Shown in pieces: positions 45,179 to 54,049 of a stretch of DNA of 64,000 bases. Both the position numbers and the translations under genes were made by a program. Position 1 is the stretch's first letter. Each line of letters opens with the position of its first letter. The DNA comes from an uncultured Eudoraea sp. (GTDB lineage: Bacteria; Bacteroidota; Bacteroidia; Flavobacteriales; Flavobacteriaceae): NCBI RefSeq assembly GCF_947490415.1, contig NZ_CANLGX010000009.1, positions 39,448-103,447 on the forward strand. The letters run 5' to 3'. The notes below the pieces were generated by a model that was not told the DNA's origin, made no database searches, and saw nothing but the letters and a program-made list of their open reading frames with translations.

Positions 45179-46273
45179 ATGAAGGTTAAAGATGTTGCTG
45201 AAATACTTGAAGAATTGGCCCCTCTGGCATACGCTGAGGATTTTGACAATGTTGGACTTCTTGTAGGTGATTTGGACATGAGTGTAACTAATATACTAGT
45301 TGCGCTTGATTCACTCGAAAATGTAATTGATGAAGCAATTGGCAAATCATGTAATCTGATCATTAGTTTTCATCCTATATTATTTAAAGGTATTAAGAGC
45401 CTTACCGGATCTAATTATGTAGAGCGCGCTATTATAAAGGCCGTTCAAAATAATATTTCCATTTATTGCATGCACACAGCCCTCGACAATGCTATTGAAG
45501 GGGTCAATGCCAAAATCTGCGAAGTATTGGAGGTAAAAAACGCAAGGATTTTAATCCCACAACAAGGGACCATAAAAAAATTAACCACTTATGTACCGCG
45601 AACGCATTCTAAAGTTCTATTGGAAGGTCTCTTCAAAGCTGGGGCGGGAAGTATAGGAAATTATAGTGAATGTAGCTTTACAGTAGATGGTACAGGTAGT
45701 TATAAAGCCGGGAGAAATGCAAATCCGGTAAAGGGAAAAAAGGGAGAACTGCATTTAGAAGAAGAAACTCAGATAAATGTTACTTTTCCTAAAAGCAAAG
45801 AGAAAAGTGTTTTGACCGCTTTATTTGAACATCATCTATATGAGGAGGTAGCTTACGAAATAAGCACCTTAGACAATGTTAATTCGCAAATTGGTATGGG
45901 AATGATAGGTGAATTGGAATTACCTCAAGCTGAACAAGACTTTCTCGATATCCTAAAAAAGAAAATGAATGTATCCTGTATAAGACACTCAGATTTTTTA
46001 GGTAAAAAAATTCATAAAGTCGCCGTTTTAGGAGGTAGTGGTGCCTTCGCTATTAGCGCGGCAAAAAAATCTGGTGCAGATATTTTTATTACCTCGGACA
46101 TAAAATATCATCAGTTTTTCGAAGCTGAAAACAAAATACTTCTTGCAGATATAGGGCACTATGAAACTGAGCAGTTTACAAAAAATTTATTGGTTGACTA
46201 TCTTACAAAAAAAATGCCTAATTTTGCAATCTCTTTATCTGAGAGTATTACAAATCCTATCAAGTATTATTAA
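45179..46273 (+). CDS. Nif3-like dinuclear metal centre protein
   Basis: A 364-residue member of the Nif3/YbgI family (DUF34). Conserved parts are FDNVGLLVGDLD, ISFHPILFKGIKSL, MHTALDNAIEGVN and a C-terminal DIGHYETEQF, which carry the metal-binding His, Asp and Glu. A central insertion of about 110 residues resembles the PII-like domain of long Nif3 proteins. The biochemical role remains unsettled; GTP cyclohydrolase-like activity has been proposed for some. Two bases separate it from the coiled-coil gene, a conserved pairing. Confidence 0.92.
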   Translation: MKVKDVAEILEELAPLAYAEDFDNVGLLVGDLDMSVTNILVALDSLENVIDEAIGKSCNLIISFHPILFKGIKSLTGSNYVERAIIKAVQNNISIYCMHTALDNAIEGVNAKICEVLEVKNARILIPQQGTIKKLTTYVPRTHSKVLLEGLFKAGAGSIGNYSECSFTVDGTGSYKAGRNANPVKGKKGELHLEEETQINVTFPKSKEKSVLTALFEHHLYEEVAYEISTLDNVNSQIGMGMIGELELPQAEQDFLDILKKKMNVSCIRHSDFLGKKIHKVAVLGGSGAFAISAAKKSGADIFITSDIKYHQFFEAENKILLADIGHYETEQFTKNLLVDYLTKKMPNFAISLSESITNPIKYY

Positions 46274-46275
46274 AT

Positions 46276-47055
46276 ATGGCAACAAAAGTAGAAACATCCG
46301 TGGAGGACAAATTAAGAGCATTATACGATTTGCAATTAATTGATTCCAGAGTTGATGAAATTAGAAATGTACGTGGGGAATTACCCCTTGAAGTTGAAGA
46401 TCTTGAAGACGACGTGCTTGGTTTAAAAACAAGGATGGATAAGTTAAAGACCGATTTGGAAACCATAAATTATGAAATCGGTGCCAAAAAGAATTTAATT
46501 GAGGAAGCCAAAGTACTGATAAAAAAATATGCTGATCAGCAAAAAAATGTAAGAAACAGCAGAGAGTTCAATTCACTTGCCAAAGAAGTTGAATTTCAGG
46601 AATTGGAAATACAATTGGCTGAAAAGAACATTAAAGAATTTAAAGTTCAAATCGAGCAAAAAAAGGAAGTAATTAGCGAGACTAAAGAAAAACTTGCCGA
46701 GCGTGAGTCGCACTTAAAACATAAGAAAAGTGAATTAGATGCGATTCTTGCAGAAACTGATAAGGAGGAAAAAGCACTTTTGGCTAAATCTGAAAAATTT
46801 GAAAAGCAAATTGAAGATAGATTAGTCCAAGCTTATAAGCGAATCCGAAATAACGTTAAAAACGGCCTGGCAGTAGTCCCAATTGAAAGAGGCGCCTCTG
46901 GGGGTTCTTTCTTTACCATACCTCCTCAGGTACAGGTAGAAATTGCTTCGAGAAAAAAGATTATTACCGATGAACATAGCGGTAGAATTCTGGTTGATCC
47001 AGTTTTAGCTGAAGAAGAACAGCAGAAGATGCACAAAATGTTTGCAAAGATTTAA
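46276..47055 (+). CDS. Coiled-coil protein of the C4 zinc-ribbon family, Cys-less
   Basis: A 259-residue protein, mostly a long alpha-helical hairpin (about residues 10-180, rich in Lys and Glu), ending with a small domain GASGGSFFTIPPQVQVEIAS and HSGRILVDPVLAEEE. This matches the zf-RING_7/DUF164 family, where the corresponding positions are CxxC pairs that bind zinc. Here the Cys are replaced (GGSFF; DEHSG), so zinc is probably not bound. The protein is paired with Nif3, as in many bacteria. Its function is unknown, although relatives are linked to nucleic-acid binding. Confidence 0.85.
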   Translation: MATKVETSVEDKLRALYDLQLIDSRVDEIRNVRGELPLEVEDLEDDVLGLKTRMDKLKTDLETINYEIGAKKNLIEEAKVLIKKYADQQKNVRNSREFNSLAKEVEFQELEIQLAEKNIKEFKVQIEQKKEVISETKEKLAERESHLKHKKSELDAILAETDKEEKALLAKSEKFEKQIEDRLVQAYKRIRNNVKNGLAVVPIERGASGGSFFTIPPQVQVEIASRKKIITDEHSGRILVDPVLAEEEQQKMHKMFAKI

Positions 47056-47074
47056 TAGATTTAAATATTTACTT

Positions 47075-47105
47075 AAAACCACCTGTAATTAGGTGGTTTT
47101 TTTAT
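47075..47105 (+). terminator. Intrinsic terminator after the coiled-coil gene
   Basis: AAAACCACCT (47075-47084) pairs with AGGTGGTTTT (47091-47100) around GTAATT and is followed by a T run. It ends the Nif3/coiled-coil operon. Confidence 0.88.
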
Positions 47106-47122
47106 TTTAGTACCATATATGT

Positions 47123-47542
47123 ATGAATATGTTTAATCTCAGATGTATAGTACTTTTACTTCTAATGCTACAATTAAATACGATGTCTTCACAGGATTTG
47201 AGGGAATTTAAGTGGAAAAAACGAATTCTTCTTTTAATGGATACGAAGAATGACCTTAATACCAGAAACTTGCAACTGAGTGAGTTTAATGCCCGGTATA
47301 ACGAAATGAAGGAAAGAGATTTAGTCCTTTTTGTGTACAACGGCAAGGAAGTATTGGACAGAGATGGTATGATAACCGATATAAATCCCGATAATTTAAC
47401 TTATGGTGAATTTCAGGGCATTATTTTAATTGGAAAAGATGGTGGCGTGAAATTCAGGAAGAAGTACCTTGTGGAAGCGAATGAGGTTTTTGATCTGATT
47501 GACCAAATGCCTATGCGAAGGGCAGAAATGAAAAACAAATAA
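47123..47542 (+). CDS. DUF4174 domain protein
   Basis: A 139-residue exported protein with a signal peptide (FNLRCIVLLLLMLQLNTMSS) and one DUF4174 domain: LREFKWKKRILLLMDTKN, DLVLFVYNGKEVL, GIILIGKDGGVKFRK and a C-terminal helix. The fold predicted for this family is thioredoxin-like but no CxxC is present, so redox activity is unlikely. ATG 47129 is an alternative start. The role is unknown. Confidence 0.82.
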   Translation: MNMFNLRCIVLLLLMLQLNTMSSQDLREFKWKKRILLLMDTKNDLNTRNLQLSEFNARYNEMKERDLVLFVYNGKEVLDRDGMITDINPDNLTYGEFQGIILIGKDGGVKFRKKYLVEANEVFDLIDQMPMRRAEMKNK

Positions 47543-47555
47543 ATATACTAGAGGT

Positions 47556-48905
47556 TCAATTTTTAGCAAGCAATTCTAACATTTTCTCTTCTACCTCCTT
47601 GCTATCCCATAGCAACTCAATATTTGGTAATTGCATAATCTGTTGCATAATTCTTTCCTGCTCATCGCCTATGGCCAAGGCATCTGAATAAGGCTGATCA
47701 GAGAATGTTACCCTTGAATAAACCGGGATCCATTTATCCGGATGCTTATTTGCAAAATGTTTTTCAATTTTCTTTTGAAGCAAAAAAAGCGGGTCGGCTG
47801 TTTTGCTGCTCATCTCAATAAAGTTCCTGTAACTTAATTCCGCAATAGCATCTGCATTGGGTTTTCTTTCCTTCTGAAACTCCTGAAAAATTTGTTCCCA
47901 ATCATCACCATATTTGGAAATTAATCCATTTAAAATATAAATATCTTCAAAACCGGCATTCATGCCTTGTCCGTAAAAAGGAACAATGGCATGGGCAGAA
48001 TCACCTACCAGAGCTACCTTATCCCAATAAGTCCAGGGGTAGCATTTCATCGTGACCATTGCACTCGTTGGGTTTTTGAAAAAGTCTTCAGTAAGATTGT
48101 CCATTTCGTTTATTACATCAGGAAAATAGGTTTTGAAAAAATCTTTAGCCTGGGTTTTGGTTTTGATATTTTCAAAAGATATTTCACCTTCAAATGGCAA
48201 GAATAATGTACATGTAAAACTACCATCCAGATTAGGCATGGCAATAAACATAAAATTGCCTCTAGGCCAGATATGAAAGGAATTTTTCTCCAGTTTATGT
48301 GTTCCATCATCATTTGGCGGAATGGTCAGTTCTTTATATCCGACATCTATAAAATCCTGTGAATAGTCAAATCGGCTTCTGCGCTGCATTTTGTGGCGAA
48401 TTCTGGAAAATGCGCCATCACATCCAAACACAATGTCATATTTATAAGCTTTCCATTCACCTTTTTCTGTTACTCCGGTATACAATCTGGCATCGGGCAA
48501 GTCAATATCCCAAACTTTTTCATTAAATCTAAAATTGACACCTTCATTTTCTGCAAGATCAATCATCTTTCTGTTCAGTAAACCTCTGGAAATAGACCAG
48601 ATGGCCTCCCCCTCTTTACCATAATTCTGAAAATAAACAGGCTTGCCATTTACATGCATCGCTCGCTTATAAAGTGGTATGGCAATCTTTTTTATCTCCT
48701 TTTCAATGCCAACTTCGCTCAAAGTTTTCCAACCTCTGTCACTCATGGCTAGGTTTATGGAGCGTCCGGAAAATTCTATAGTCCTAATATCAGGGCGTCG
48801 GTCAAACACCGTTATTTTATGTCCTGATCTTTTGAGGAAGATCGCTAATAAAGATCCTATTAAACCGGATCCTATAATGGCGATATCTTTTGGAGTTTGC
48901 CTCAT
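47556..48905 (-). CDS. kmo: Kynurenine 3-monooxygenase
   Basis: FAD- and NADPH-dependent hydroxylase that converts kynurenine to 3-hydroxykynurenine. It has 449 residues. IAIIGSGLIGSLLAIFLKRS is the FAD dinucleotide fold, DRRPDIR and RSINLAMSDRGW are typical of KMO, and GDSAHAIVPFYGQGMNAGFE is the second FAD motif. With KynU encoded at 52161-53450 it forms the lower kynurenine path, which in many Flavobacteriia leads to NAD via 3-hydroxyanthranilate. The two genes are not adjacent here. No Tdo/KynB genes are in the window. Confidence 0.93.
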   Translation of the reverse strand: MRQTPKDIAIIGSGLIGSLLAIFLKRSGHKITVFDRRPDIRTIEFSGRSINLAMSDRGWKTLSEVGIEKEIKKIAIPLYKRAMHVNGKPVYFQNYGKEGEAIWSISRGLLNRKMIDLAENEGVNFRFNEKVWDIDLPDARLYTGVTEKGEWKAYKYDIVFGCDGAFSRIRHKMQRRSRFDYSQDFIDVGYKELTIPPNDDGTHKLEKNSFHIWPRGNFMFIAMPNLDGSFTCTLFLPFEGEISFENIKTKTQAKDFFKTYFPDVINEMDNLTEDFFKNPTSAMVTMKCYPWTYWDKVALVGDSAHAIVPFYGQGMNAGFEDIYILNGLISKYGDDWEQIFQEFQKERKPNADAIAELSYRNFIEMSSKTADPLFLLQKKIEKHFANKHPDKWIPVYSRVTFSDQPYSDALAIGDEQERIMQQIMQLPNIELLWDSKEVEEKMLELLAKN

Positions 48906-49217
48906 AATTTAAGCCAGGAGAATGGCTACTTTTGAAAGTAAATGTACTAAAATAAAGTTTCCTTTCATTTATCTTCCCGGAAAGCCCGGTTAAAGTATCA
49001 TAGTTCATTTACCTATTCTCCAATGCCTGAGGAATAATGGCTCCATCATCTGCACTAAAGATAAACTTTTAGAATATTTTACCTCACTCTAAAATCTGAT
49101 TGCATGGAATATTCGTATATATTCTAAATAATAATTTTCCGCCAAGGCGTCCATATATATTTATAAAGACCTTCATATTTATTATATGAAGGTCTTTTTC
49201 TTTTAAATTGCTATGTC
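48906..49217. other. Intergenic region between kmo and clpP
   Basis: About 310 AT-rich bases. The only clear element is the hairpin at 49165-49197. The kmo promoter should lie here, but no convincing TAnnTTTG match was found near its start, and nothing else is recognised. Confidence 0.4.
49165..49202. terminator. Bidirectional-looking hairpin downstream of clpP
   Basis: AAAGACCTTCATA (49165-49177) and TATGAAGGTCTTT (49185-49197) form a perfect 13-bp stem with a 7-nt loop. A T run follows on the plus strand and a weaker one on the minus strand. It lies about 20 bp after the clpP stop on the minus strand, its probable terminator. Confidence 0.75.
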
Positions 49218-49766
49218 CTATTTTAATACGCCATCGACTATTCCATATGCTATGGACTCTTCGGCATCCATCCAATAATCACGGTTAAAGTCTTTTAAGA
49301 TTTTTTCATAGGGCTGTCCGCAGTTATCAGCTAATATTTTGGCACCAATCTCTTTGGTCTTAATTATTTCTTTGGCCTGAATCTCAATATTCGACGCCTG
49401 ACCTCTCGCTCCTCCACTTGGTTGATGGATCATCACCCGTGCATGAGGCTGAATAAAACGTCGGCCCTTTTTACCAACTGAGAGGAGTATCGAACCCATT
49501 GAAGCTGCTAATCCGCTACAAACAGTTGAGACCGGACTCTTCAGTGACTTAATAGTATCATAAATCGCAAAACCCGAAGTAACATAACCACCAGGACTAT
49601 TTATAATCAGTTGTATTTCCTTATTGTTCTGCATATCAAGATATAATAAACGATCAATAACATGTTTGGCAGAATCATCATCAACCATTCCCCAAAGAAA
49701 TACTTTTCTATCTTCTAATAATCTTTCATCAATGGCTTCCTGTACTTTTCCCTTTTTTTTACTCAT
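49218..49766 (-). CDS. clpP: ClpP-family serine protease subunit
   Basis: A 182-residue ClpP. The catalytic Ser is in GLAASMGSILL, the His in MIHQPSGGARG and the Asp in KDFNRDYWMDAEE; GYVTSGFAIYDTI follows the oxyanion loop INSPGG. It is shorter than the standard form and has no partner gene (no clpX or tig), unlike the usual clpP-clpX locus, so it is probably a second ClpP paralogue, as is frequent in Flavobacteriaceae. Whether it forms mixed rings with a main ClpP is unknown. Confidence 0.9.
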   Translation of the reverse strand: MSKKKGKVQEAIDERLLEDRKVFLWGMVDDDSAKHVIDRLLYLDMQNNKEIQLIINSPGGYVTSGFAIYDTIKSLKSPVSTVCSGLAASMGSILLSVGKKGRRFIQPHARVMIHQPSGGARGQASNIEIQAKEIIKTKEIGAKILADNCGQPYEKILKDFNRDYWMDAEESIAYGIVDGVLK

Positions 49767-49800
49767 TTTTTACTTTTTGTTAAAAATCAAAATTAATCAT

Positions 49801-49829
49801 TTTATTGGGATTTCATACCCCAATAAAGT
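49801..49829. repeat. Inverted repeat between clpP and the lipoprotein gene
   Basis: TTTATTGGG (49801-49809) pairs with CCCAATAAA (49819-49827) around an ATTTCATAC loop. It lies in the divergent promoter region and may be an operator. The arm TACCCCA resembles one half of the inverted repeat at 61506-61532. Confidence 0.45.
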
Positions 49830-49864
49830 CATGGTTTAATATCAATTAACAATTGAAAAGCTGT

Positions 49865-49872
49865 TATATTTG
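49865..49872 (+). promoter_or_regulatory. -7 element of the 49886 lipoprotein gene
   Basis: TATATTTG matches TAnnTTTG and ends 13 bp before the ATG. No clear -33 TTG was found. Confidence 0.4.
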
Positions 49873-49885
49873 AAAAAACATTATT

Positions 49886-50560
49886 ATGAAAATTCCACAC
49901 TTGTTTGCGATACTCTCTTTGGCGCTTATATTTAGCTGTAAAACCGAACAAAAAAAAGAGGCGGATTCAGAAAATATTGAACAAACCGTACCCGAAAAAA
50001 TAGCCTATGCGCATGGTCTGAAGGAATGGAAAAATGTAGAAGAACTAAAATTTACTTTTAATGTTGATCGGGATACGACTCATTTTGAACGTGATTGGAT
50101 ATGGAATATTAAGAAAAATGAGGTTACAGGTAGCTCTGAAGGAGGTTTGGTTACCTATAATCGCAGTGAAATAGATAGTACAATAGCAAAAGTTGATGCC
50201 AGTTTTATCAATGACAAATATTGGTTTTTAGCACCATTTAACCTGGTCTGGGATAAAGGTAACTTCAGCTATGAAGTTACAGAAGCTGCAGAGGCACCAA
50301 TAGCTAAGATACCAATGCAAAAACTAACCATTGTTTATACCGGTGAAGGTGGTTATACCCCGGGGGATGCTTATGATTTTTACTTTGGGGATGATTTCGT
50401 AATAAAAGAATGGGTATTTCGTAAAGGAAATCAGGCAGAGCCCTCAATTGCAACTACCTGGGAAGAATATTCAGACTTTAATGGCCTGATAATGTCAAAA
50501 ACACATAAAAACGCCGAAGGGAATTTTAAACTGTACTTTACAAATATTCAGGTAAAATAA
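49886..50560 (+). CDS. Hypothetical lipoprotein (DUF6503-like)
   Basis: A 224-residue protein with a lipoprotein signal (MKIPHLFAILSLALIFSC, Cys18). The mature part opens with acidic residues and then AHGLKEWKNVEELKFTFNVD, followed by RDWIWNIKKNEV and WEEYSDFNGLIMSKTHKN. It resembles a Bacteroidota family I recall as DUF6503, with a lipocalin- or LolA-like outline, but this is uncertain. It is probably anchored in the outer membrane facing the periplasm. It is convergent with the MFS gene. Confidence 0.75.
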   Translation: MKIPHLFAILSLALIFSCKTEQKKEADSENIEQTVPEKIAYAHGLKEWKNVEELKFTFNVDRDTTHFERDWIWNIKKNEVTGSSEGGLVTYNRSEIDSTIAKVDASFINDKYWFLAPFNLVWDKGNFSYEVTEAAEAPIAKIPMQKLTIVYTGEGGYTPGDAYDFYFGDDFVIKEWVFRKGNQAEPSIATTWEEYSDFNGLIMSKTHKNAEGNFKLYFTNIQVK

Positions 50561-50573
50561 CTACTTACAAGAC

Positions 50574-51725
50574 CTAAACCGATTTTTTTCTTTTTAGCAG
50601 GAAAGTGGCACCTAAAACAGCTACGGAACAGATCATCAACGTAATAAAACTCAGACTTAACGAGAATTGTTCTGCTATAAAACCCAAAATTACAGGACCT
50701 ACAAGAAAGCCTGAATATCCTGTACCGGCAATAAAAGCAACTCCCTGAGAGGATTCTACTCCTTTTACATTACCTCCAATTCTGAATAATTCAGGGACAA
50801 TTACAGAAAATCCAAGACCGGTAAGTGCAAATCCGGCAATGGCCAAATACATATCTGTTGTAAGCACCAATAAATATCCAACAACGGATAATAAAGATCC
50901 TAATGCCACAATTTTAATAGACCCTATTCTGGAACTTATTGAATCCCCTAAAAAACGCCCAAGGGTCATAAATACCTGGAATCCTAAAAACCCTGCACCC
51001 CATATAGCTTCAGGCGCAAGACTAACCTCCTTTAAAAATAATCCACTCCAATCCACTATAGCTCCTTCACTGCCCATTACTACAAACGACACGACTCCAA
51101 GCAGCATTAAAGGCTTGAAATTTTTAAATCTAAACGCTTCCTTTTCAATAGGTGCCGCTACAACATTGTGATATTTCTTATAGAAAATAAAATTTACCAG
51201 GAGAACCAATAAGACCGCCAAAAGCATATGCAACCCCCTATTGTTCAATACAGGTATTAAAAAACTGCCAAGCCCTGCCAGCACACCCCCGAGACTAAAA
51301 AACCCATGGGAAGCAGACATAAATTTTTGTTTGTCTTCTTTTTCAATCTCCGTAACCAGGGTGTTCATTGAAATATCGGTAAAACCGTTGGTAGCCCCGA
51401 ATACAAAAAGCGCAATAGCCAGGCCAATAAATCCAGGCGCAATTAAAGGAAACAAAGCAGCAATACAACAAAGGACAATCCCTACTGATGTTGCCCTACC
51501 TACTCCAATTTTATTAATGATTTTAGATGCGACCGGAAAAATTGTAAATACACCCAGTGAAAGAAAAAATATGGCAATTCCCAGAGTGGCCTTGTTTATT
51601 CCAAGATCTTCTTTAACCGATGGGATATAAATAGCCCATGTGCCAAATAAAATATTCAGACTGGCAAAAACCCAGGCGGGACCAAAATATCTGGGATTTG
51701 AAAGGATTAGTCTAAGAGATCTCAT
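50574..51725 (-). CDS. MFS transporter
   Basis: A 383-residue protein with about 12 hydrophobic segments and a pattern typical of fucose-permease-type or YbjJ-like major facilitator proteins: FGTWAIYIPSVKEDLGINKA at the start and GFTDISMNTLVTEIEKEDK in the middle. An in-frame ATG at 51767 would add 14 residues not needed for the first helix. Its substrate is unknown. It lies between kmo and kynU on the same strand and might export or import a Trp metabolite, a suggestion from location only. Confidence 0.88.
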   Translation of the reverse strand: MRSLRLILSNPRYFGPAWVFASLNILFGTWAIYIPSVKEDLGINKATLGIAIFFLSLGVFTIFPVASKIINKIGVGRATSVGIVLCCIAALFPLIAPGFIGLAIALFVFGATNGFTDISMNTLVTEIEKEDKQKFMSASHGFFSLGGVLAGLGSFLIPVLNNRGLHMLLAVLLVLLVNFIFYKKYHNVVAAPIEKEAFRFKNFKPLMLLGVVSFVVMGSEGAIVDWSGLFLKEVSLAPEAIWGAGFLGFQVFMTLGRFLGDSISSRIGSIKIVALGSLLSVVGYLLVLTTDMYLAIAGFALTGLGFSVIVPELFRIGGNVKGVESSQGVAFIAGTGYSGFLVGPVILGFIAEQFSLSLSFITLMICSVAVLGATFLLKRKKSV

Positions 51726-51759
51726 AAGCCGCCTTTTAACAAAGCCAACAAATATACAA

Positions 51760-52164
51760 TCATTCAATAAACAATGTAGTCACCTCCAAACGATTATTAT
51801 CGGGATCAAGTGTCTCAAATTCATAGTATCCATCACCTGTTTTTCTGGGTCCACTAAGAATTTTGAAACCCTGTTTTTGCAATTCAATGGCTTTTTTATC
51901 AACCTCAGACATACTGGTAACTTCAAATGCCAGATGAATAATTCCTAAATGCTGTTTACCAACCGTATCATTGGTGTTCTCGGGTATATCCGGTCTCTGC
52001 ATCAGCTCTAGCCTTGCCCCGGTATTAAAAGTGATAAAGTAGCTCTGAAATCTTTTTGCAGGATTCATATATTTAGCATTGGCTGTTCCACCAAAATATT
52101 TGACATAATAATCCTTTAGTAATTCAAGTTTACTTGTCCAGATAGCCACATGATCTATTTTCAT
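51760..52164 (-). CDS. VOC family protein (glyoxalase-like)
   Basis: A 134-residue vicinal-oxygen-chelate protein. MKIDHVAIWTSKLELLKDYY and HLGIIHLAFEVTSMSEVDKK are the two beta-alpha-beta modules; the metal-site residues His5, Glu/His in the second module and Glu near the end (EFETLDPDNNRLEV) are present. Its ATG overlaps the kynU stop by 4 bp (on the minus strand), so it is co-translated with kynureninase. It may act on an aromatic compound such as 3-hydroxyanthranilate, but ordinary lactoylglutathione-lyase relatives are also of this size. Confidence 0.87.
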   Translation of the reverse strand: MKIDHVAIWTSKLELLKDYYVKYFGGTANAKYMNPAKRFQSYFITFNTGARLELMQRPDIPENTNDTVGKQHLGIIHLAFEVTSMSEVDKKAIELQKQGFKILSGPRKTGDGYYEFETLDPDNNRLEVTTLFIE

Positions 52165-53450
52165 CGAGTTTCCCGGTTTCCGGCCCCTGTAAGTATCCCG
52201 GTTCTTAAAATTTGTCCAAAATTGTACATATCTTCAAAACTGCAATAAAATGGTGCCGGAGCAAGTCGTATAACATTAGGCTCCCGCCAATCTGTAATCA
52301 CCCCGTTTGCCATCAAATAATCAAACAAAGATCTACCCTCGCCATGGAGCAATACGGATAATTGGCATCCTCTTTCAGCAGGTGTAATAATTTCAAAACT
52401 ACTATCCACTTCACTATCAATTTCATGCAGGATAAATTCTAGATATGAGACTATTTTATTGCGCTTCGCTATCAAAGCGTCCATTCCTACTTCTTCAAAG
52501 AGGGTTAAAGAAGCGAGGTAAGGTGCCAGTGCCAATACGGGAGGATTGCTCAACTGCCATGCATCTGCAGTAGCAATAGGTTCAAATTTTTGTTTCATTA
52601 AAAAACGTGTTTCCTTTTTGGTACCCCACCAACCCTCAAATCTTGTAATTTTTTCCTGATCCAGATGCCTTTCGTGAATAAAGATTCCTGAGGCATTTCC
52701 CGGTCCGCTGTTCATATATTTATAACTACACCATGCTGCAAAATCACAGCCCCAATCATGTAGTTTCAATTCTATATTCCCAGCGGCATGAGCAAGATCC
52801 CATCCCACGTTGGCACCAACAGATTTACCGGCACTGGTTATGGTTTTCATATCAAAGACCTGACCATTGTAATAATTTACACCTCCAAGCAGTACCAGTG
52901 CCAACTGATCTCCTGTTTCATTGATTTTTTCAACAATATCCTCAGTATTCCAGTGATGTTCACCAGGGCGTTTACTTACTTCAACTATAGTATCTTTTGG
53001 ATCAAAACCGTGAAAACGCACCTGACTTTGCAGCATATACTGATCTGATGGAAAAGCTTTCTCTTCACATATTATTTTATAACGCTCTTTAGTAGGCGAG
53101 TAAAAAGAAACCATTAAAAGATGCAGGTTTACCGTAAGGGTATTCATAACAGATACCTCCTCAGGTTTAGCTCCTATTATCTTAGCTAAGGGTTTGGCCA
53201 GTCTTTCGTGGTAATCCCACCAGGGTTTCTTTGCATGAAAGTGACCTTCTACCCCTAAATTCTTCCAATCTTCCATTACCTCATCCACAAACTCTTGTGA
53301 ATTTTTAGGTTGAAGCCCCAAAGAATTCCCCGTAAAATAAATTACATTTTTGCCATTTAATTGCGGAAAGTAAAATTTATCCCTGTATTTTTTAAGAGGA
53401 TCATTGTTATCCAATTCCCTGGCGTAGGACAATGTATTTTGAAATGGCAT
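52161..53450 (-). CDS. kynU: Kynureninase
   Basis: PLP enzyme cleaving kynurenine or 3-hydroxykynurenine to anthranilate or 3-hydroxyanthranilate plus alanine. The 429-residue length is standard. YFTGNSLGLQPKNSQEFVDE is the N-terminal signature, NTLTVNLHLLMVSFY and WDLAHAAGNIELKLHDWGCD are conserved, and CSYKYMNSGPG contains the PLP Lys. Anthranilate formed here could feed back into the trp operon at TrpD. It is followed by the VOC gene in the same operon. Confidence 0.95.
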   Translation of the reverse strand: MPFQNTLSYARELDNNDPLKKYRDKFYFPQLNGKNVIYFTGNSLGLQPKNSQEFVDEVMEDWKNLGVEGHFHAKKPWWDYHERLAKPLAKIIGAKPEEVSVMNTLTVNLHLLMVSFYSPTKERYKIICEEKAFPSDQYMLQSQVRFHGFDPKDTIVEVSKRPGEHHWNTEDIVEKINETGDQLALVLLGGVNYYNGQVFDMKTITSAGKSVGANVGWDLAHAAGNIELKLHDWGCDFAAWCSYKYMNSGPGNASGIFIHERHLDQEKITRFEGWWGTKKETRFLMKQKFEPIATADAWQLSNPPVLALAPYLASLTLFEEVGMDALIAKRNKIVSYLEFILHEIDSEVDSSFEIITPAERGCQLSVLLHGEGRSLFDYLMANGVITDWREPNVIRLAPAPFYCSFEDMYNFGQILRTGILTGAGNRETR

Positions 53451-53504
53451 GGCTAATTTTTAACCAAAAATACAATATCCGGATAAAAGATGGTCCTGAT
53501 TAAA

Positions 53505-53984
53505 CTATCTATTCCCTGATTGGTCCTCTGGTATTCTCATTTCAATGATATGACTTACAAATCCCGCTTTCTCATAGGCTTTTATAGCAGGAATATTATC
53601 AGAGTAAACGGTAAGGCGCATTTCTTTATATCCTTTAGACAGTGCCCATATCCTAAGTGAATCCAAAATCATTTTATTAATTCGCATTCCCCTATATTCA
53701 GGAAGGGTATACATAAAACCAAAATTGACATACTCCTTATGATTTAAGTAAGATCTTGCCCTTTTTACAACCGCTGTACCGCAGCTAACTATAGTGTTAT
53801 TTATCTCTGCTACAATAACAGCCACTTCATTGTCTAAAATCATCCCTTTTAAATCATAGTAACACACCGGGGCTTCTCGTATGGTTTTATCAAATGGCCT
53901 TTCTGCCTTTATCAACTGTTGTTCAAAAGTTAAAAGAACCTCCAAATCGGATAATGCAGCCGTCCTAATGGTTATTTCACCCAT
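53505..53984 (-). CDS. GNAT family acetyltransferase
   Basis: A 159-residue acetyltransferase. The N-terminal ITIRTAALSDLEVLLTFEQQ, the acetyl-CoA site LPEYRGMRINKMILDSL (Q/R-x-x-G-x-G/A related: YRGMRI) and VYSDNIPAIKAYEKAGFVSH match the GNAT fold. An in-frame ATG at 54029 would add residues unlike the family. The substrate is unknown. It is divergent from the O-methyltransferase gene (65 bp between starts). Confidence 0.88.
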   Translation of the reverse strand: MGEITIRTAALSDLEVLLTFEQQLIKAERPFDKTIREAPVCYYDLKGMILDNEVAVIVAEINNTIVSCGTAVVKRARSYLNHKEYVNFGFMYTLPEYRGMRINKMILDSLRIWALSKGYKEMRLTVYSDNIPAIKAYEKAGFVSHIIEMRIPEDQSGNR

Positions 53985-54049
53985 ACTTATCACGCTTATT
54001 TTTAAGCCTAAGATAGCATATAAATCCATATTTTTACTAAAAAGGATTT

